From Thalassobacillus sp. CUG 92003 (lineage in GTDB: Bacteria; Bacillota; Bacilli; Bacillales; Halobacillaceae): 64,000 nucleotides of DNA. The stretch's first letter is position 1, and each line of letters starts with the position of its first letter. A program made the position numbers and the translations under genes. This document shows positions 61,484 through 64,000 of this stretch, in pieces. The DNA is taken from contig NZ_JABLSJ010000002.1 of assembly GCF_013618635.1 (NCBI RefSeq), positions 310,001 to 374,000 of the forward strand. Direction: 5' to 3'. The notes beneath the pieces are model-generated. The model was not told the DNA's origin and ran no database searches. It saw only the letters and a program-made list of their open reading frames with translations.

Positions 61484-62554
61484 ATGGATATTTTTAACAG
61501 AAAAGGATTTTTAGGTCTTGCTATGCTGCTTGCTATCAGTTTAGTGTTAGCCGCTTGTGGTGGAAACGATGATGGTGGTAATGCAGATGGAGGAGAAGGG
61601 CAAACATATAATTGGAAATTTGTAACCGAAGAAGTTGAGGGTCAGGTGCAATACGAATATGCAGAAGAATTTGCTAAACGTATGAACGAAAAGTCAGACG
61701 GCCAAGTCAACATTGAAGTGTATGAATTCGGCGGTCTTGGTAGTGAGGTTGACCAGGTCGAACAGCTGCAAAGCGGCGCCGTTGAAATGGCTGTCATGTC
61801 CCCAGGGTTCACTGGAAACATGGTAAAAGAAGGACAAGTTTTCGCCTTGCATTTCTTGTTCCCGGACAGTGTTGAAACAACACAGCAAATTTTGACTGAA
61901 AGTGAAGCGTTAAATACTGATTTACGTGAAAAGTATGAAGAACACTCCATTTCACCGTTATCCTACTGGACTGAAGGTGCTATGCAGTGGACATCCAGCA
62001 AGAAAATTGAGAGCCCGGAAGATTTCCAGAATTTCAAAATGAGAACACAAGAATCGCCATTGATTCTAGAGTCGTACAAAGCGTATGGCGCAGACCCGAC
62101 TCCTATGAGCTGGTCCGAATTGTATACAGCGCTTGATCGTGGCACAGTCCAAGGTCAGGAAAACCCAATATTCTTTATCGGGGATGCTTCTTTCCATGAG
62201 GTGCAGGACTACATGACGATCTCTAACCACAATAACTATGTAGCCATGACCACAGTTAATACAGAGTGGTATGATGGATTGCCTGAGGAGATGCAGACCA
62301 TGGTGGATGAAACCACCCAGGAGATGCAGGAATGGGTCTTTGAGGAACAAGATGAGCAGAACCAAAAGTTCCTAGAAGAAATTAAAAACGATTCAGAGAA
62401 CCCGACAGAAGTCGTTGAACTTACTGAAGAACAACGTCAAGCATTTAAAGACAAAGCAATGCCGGTTCGCGATTTCTACCGTGAGGAAGTATCCACAGTA
62501 GATGGCGAAATCCTAGATAAACTGCAGGAAGAAATTGAAGCAGCAACTGAATAA
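61484..62554 (+). CDS. TRAP transporter substrate-binding lipoprotein (DctP type)
   Basis: The 356-aa protein has a lipoprotein signal (hydrophobic 9-22, lipobox LAAC, Cys25), a Gly/Asp/Asn-rich linker and a DctP/TAXI-like binding domain with SDGQVNIEVYEFGGLGSEVDQ near 72-92 and FKMRTQESPLILESYKAYGA (about 185-204), where Arg of KMR usually binds the substrate carboxylate. The ligand is probably a carboxylic acid but cannot be named. In this operon the binding protein is encoded last (Q-M-P). A GCCGAAC-type terminator follows. Confidence 0.93.
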   Translation: MDIFNRKGFLGLAMLLAISLVLAACGGNDDGGNADGGEGQTYNWKFVTEEVEGQVQYEYAEEFAKRMNEKSDGQVNIEVYEFGGLGSEVDQVEQLQSGAVEMAVMSPGFTGNMVKEGQVFALHFLFPDSVETTQQILTESEALNTDLREKYEEHSISPLSYWTEGAMQWTSSKKIESPEDFQNFKMRTQESPLILESYKAYGADPTPMSWSELYTALDRGTVQGQENPIFFIGDASFHEVQDYMTISNHNNYVAMTTVNTEWYDGLPEEMQTMVDETTQEMQEWVFEEQDEQNQKFLEEIKNDSENPTEVVELTEEQRQAFKDKAMPVRDFYREEVSTVDGEILDKLQEEIEAATE

Positions 62555-62913
62555 TCTAAAACGTATAAGAGACTTGAATAAAATTGAATGAAACGCAAAA
62601 ATGCCGAACGATTTGATATCAGTTCGGCATTTTTGTGTGTCAGGAAAGGTATTCAATGAAAACCCTAGGTTGGCGTTTAAACCAGGGGAGCGTGAGGAAC
62701 GAAATCAAAGAGGTTTTTCTGTAATGAAAAAAGGATTTCCTTTATAGTGTGAAGAATCATTTAGAGGAAGGATTTAACTTATTGGAAATGGTGTGTTGGC
62801 ATCTGGGTCTCCTGGACAGCGCTAATTTCTCCTATCCCTTCTCTTTTAATCGATTGTGGAATATCCATAATAAAAGGCTTTTATAATATATTTAACTTAC
62901 TTTAAAAAGGTGT
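62555..62913. other. Intergenic region after TRAP operon
   Basis: Besides the terminator at 62597-62634 I see no gene. A TATAAT at 62881-62886 region is a plausible -10 for the next gene, but no good -35 is visible. Confidence 0.5.
62597..62634 (+). terminator. Terminator of TRAP operon, GCCGAAC type
   Basis: Perfect 13-bp stem AAAAATGCCGAAC / GTTCGGCATTTTT, with a T-tract. It is the third member of the terminator family at 19511 and 27626. Confidence 0.9.
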
Positions 62914-63999
62914 GTGCGACGTGTGCTGCAAAAACGCTGGTTTCAACTATTAATTGTCGGGGTTTTGGCTTCTTTACTAATCTTATTAGTAACAGAAATA
63001 GATTTTCTGTTCGATCCGATATTCGCTTTTATTGGTGCTGTAGCCGTCCCTCTCATAGGCGGCGGAATTTTATTTTATCTTACCCGTCCTATTCTGCATG
63101 TGCTGGAACGAAATAAGGTGCCGCGACTTTCAGCTATAATGATCATTTTCTTACTTTTGGTTTTGGTCGGCTACATTATAACCCAGTTCATTGCACCGAT
63201 TGCTCAGCAACAATTTTCCAGGTTTATCAATAATCTCCCCAATATGATTGATATGGTCCAAGAGATGATTACATATTGGCAAAGCAACCAGGATATCATT
63301 CCATCTCAATTTGACAGTTCAATAGAAAAGTTAACAACTAATTTGGAGAGTTATTTGAATGGCATAGCAGGTACTTTAGTCAACTTGATCAGTCAGCTGA
63401 TTGGCTTTGTCTTTGCGCTCGTGCTCATTCCCTTCTTCCTTTTCTTTATGTTAAAAGACGGGGATAAGCTTGTGCCATTTTTGAAGCAATTCATGAACAA
63501 ACGCGTGAGTGAAAGTTTCGGACGCCTGGCCCATTCAATCGATCACACGCTTCACTCCTTTATTATTGGTCAACTGACGGTTAGTGCTGTGGTCGGTGTA
63601 TTATTATTGATTGGTTATTTAATCATCGGGCTCCACTATTCATTAACACTGGCTCTGTTTGCTATGCTGATGAACGTCATTCCGTTTGCTGGTCCTTTTC
63701 TGGCTGTTATACCAGCGATATTGGTGGCGTTATTCCAAAATCCTATCATGGCAGTCTATGTCACCATAATTATGGTGATTGCGCAGCAAATTGAGGGTAA
63801 TTTTGTATCACCTAATGTGATGGGAAAAGCATTGAGTATCCATCCACTCACGATCATAGCGTTGATTCTAGCTGCTGGAAGCATTGCTGGATTTCTCGGA
63901 TTGCTATTTGCGATTCCAGCTTACGCGGTGGTAAAAGCAATCGTCAGCCATTTTTATAACGAATGGCTTGCCTCTCGAAACACACAAGACGAAACATAA
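62914..63999 (+). CDS. AI-2E family membrane transporter
   Basis: The 361-aa protein has about eight hydrophobic segments (two pairs near the N-terminus, a polar stretch at about 95-150, then the C-terminal set). PFFLFFMLKDGDKLVPFLKQ (about 173-192), MNVIPFAGPFLAVIPAIL (about 252-269) and QQIEGNFVSPNVMGKALSIH (about 291-310) are family signatures. Members include putative exporters and Na+/H+ antiporters; the AI-2 role in the name is not general. Start is GTG 62914 or GTG 62923 after AAAAAGGTG. The stop lies one base from the window end. Confidence 0.88.
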   Translation: MRRVLQKRWFQLLIVGVLASLLILLVTEIDFLFDPIFAFIGAVAVPLIGGGILFYLTRPILHVLERNKVPRLSAIMIIFLLLVLVGYIITQFIAPIAQQQFSRFINNLPNMIDMVQEMITYWQSNQDIIPSQFDSSIEKLTTNLESYLNGIAGTLVNLISQLIGFVFALVLIPFFLFFMLKDGDKLVPFLKQFMNKRVSESFGRLAHSIDHTLHSFIIGQLTVSAVVGVLLLIGYLIIGLHYSLTLALFAMLMNVIPFAGPFLAVIPAILVALFQNPIMAVYVTIIMVIAQQIEGNFVSPNVMGKALSIHPLTIIALILAAGSIAGFLGLLFAIPAYAVVKAIVSHFYNEWLASRNTQDET

Positions 64000-64000
64000 G

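Overview
The window reads as chromosomal DNA of a low-to-mid G+C, moderately halophilic or halotolerant Bacillaceae (Halobacillus/Virgibacillus/Thalassobacillus-like). This rests on gene content: a LiaFSR cell-envelope stress module, an S-box riboswitch ahead of metYX, FosB, a 3H-domain niacin regulator, a SwrC-type RND pump with its TetR repressor, a BCCT osmolyte transporter, many strong AAGGAGG ribosome binding sites and frequent TTG/GTG starts. I see no rRNA, tRNA, prophage, intact transposase or CRISPR array. The genus is inference.

Layout. 1-2.8 kb: histidine phosphatase and BCCT transporter. 2.9-6.6 kb: small membrane protein, PspA/LiaH and LiaF-LiaS-LiaR. 6.7-9.9 kb: rpiA, an unrecognised 497-aa protein, tryptophan dioxygenase (kynA). 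10.6-15.1 kb: divergent polysaccharide-deacetylase-like lipoprotein and the S-box-controlled metY-metX operon. 15.2-22.1 kb: small proteins, fosB, Nudix, a flavoprotein, a HTH-less TetR-like protein, a diguanylate cyclase and a TetR repressor divergent from the RND pump swrC (22.2-25.4 kb). 25.6-30.7 kb: flavoproteins, RarD, a Rieske oxidoreductase and methionine gamma-lyase. 31.6-37.7 kb: niaR, cardiolipin synthase, and an HtrA-type protease divergent from a CssRS-like two-component system. 38-43.4 kb: AGCS symporter, ABC-F ATPase, M29 aminopeptidase. 43.4-46.1 kb: ECF sigma factor with an LRR-bearing anti-sigma factor, a periodic repeat array and a zinc-ribbon protein. 46.2-51.4 kb: kynU-kynB, recQ and a quinone-reductase-like MDR protein. 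52.1-55.4 kb: the conserved ATP-grasp / alpha-E / transglutaminase trio. 55.5-64 kb: brnQ, a CPA1 antiporter, a TRAP transporter and an AI-2E family protein.

Themes. Sulfur amino acids are covered by metYX (synthesis, SAM-repressed) and methionine gamma-lyase (degradation). Tryptophan can be taken to anthranilate by KynA, KynB and KynU, encoded 37 kb apart. Envelope stress is covered by Lia, HtrA/CssRS-like and the ECF sigma pair. The most unusual material lies between genes. (i) Palindromic elements share one architecture, an outer 8-9 bp inverted repeat, a spacer of about 16 bp and an inner inverted repeat of up to 16 bp; one family has three copies. (ii) Two unrelated intergenic arrays are phased at exactly 21 bp, one with an 82-bp higher-order unit. 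(iii) Three terminators share the same GCCGAAC/GTTCGGC stem. Protein oddities are a MetY with a Rossmann-like C-terminal extension, a deacetylase lacking catalytic motif residues, and a TetR ligand domain without its DNA-binding part.
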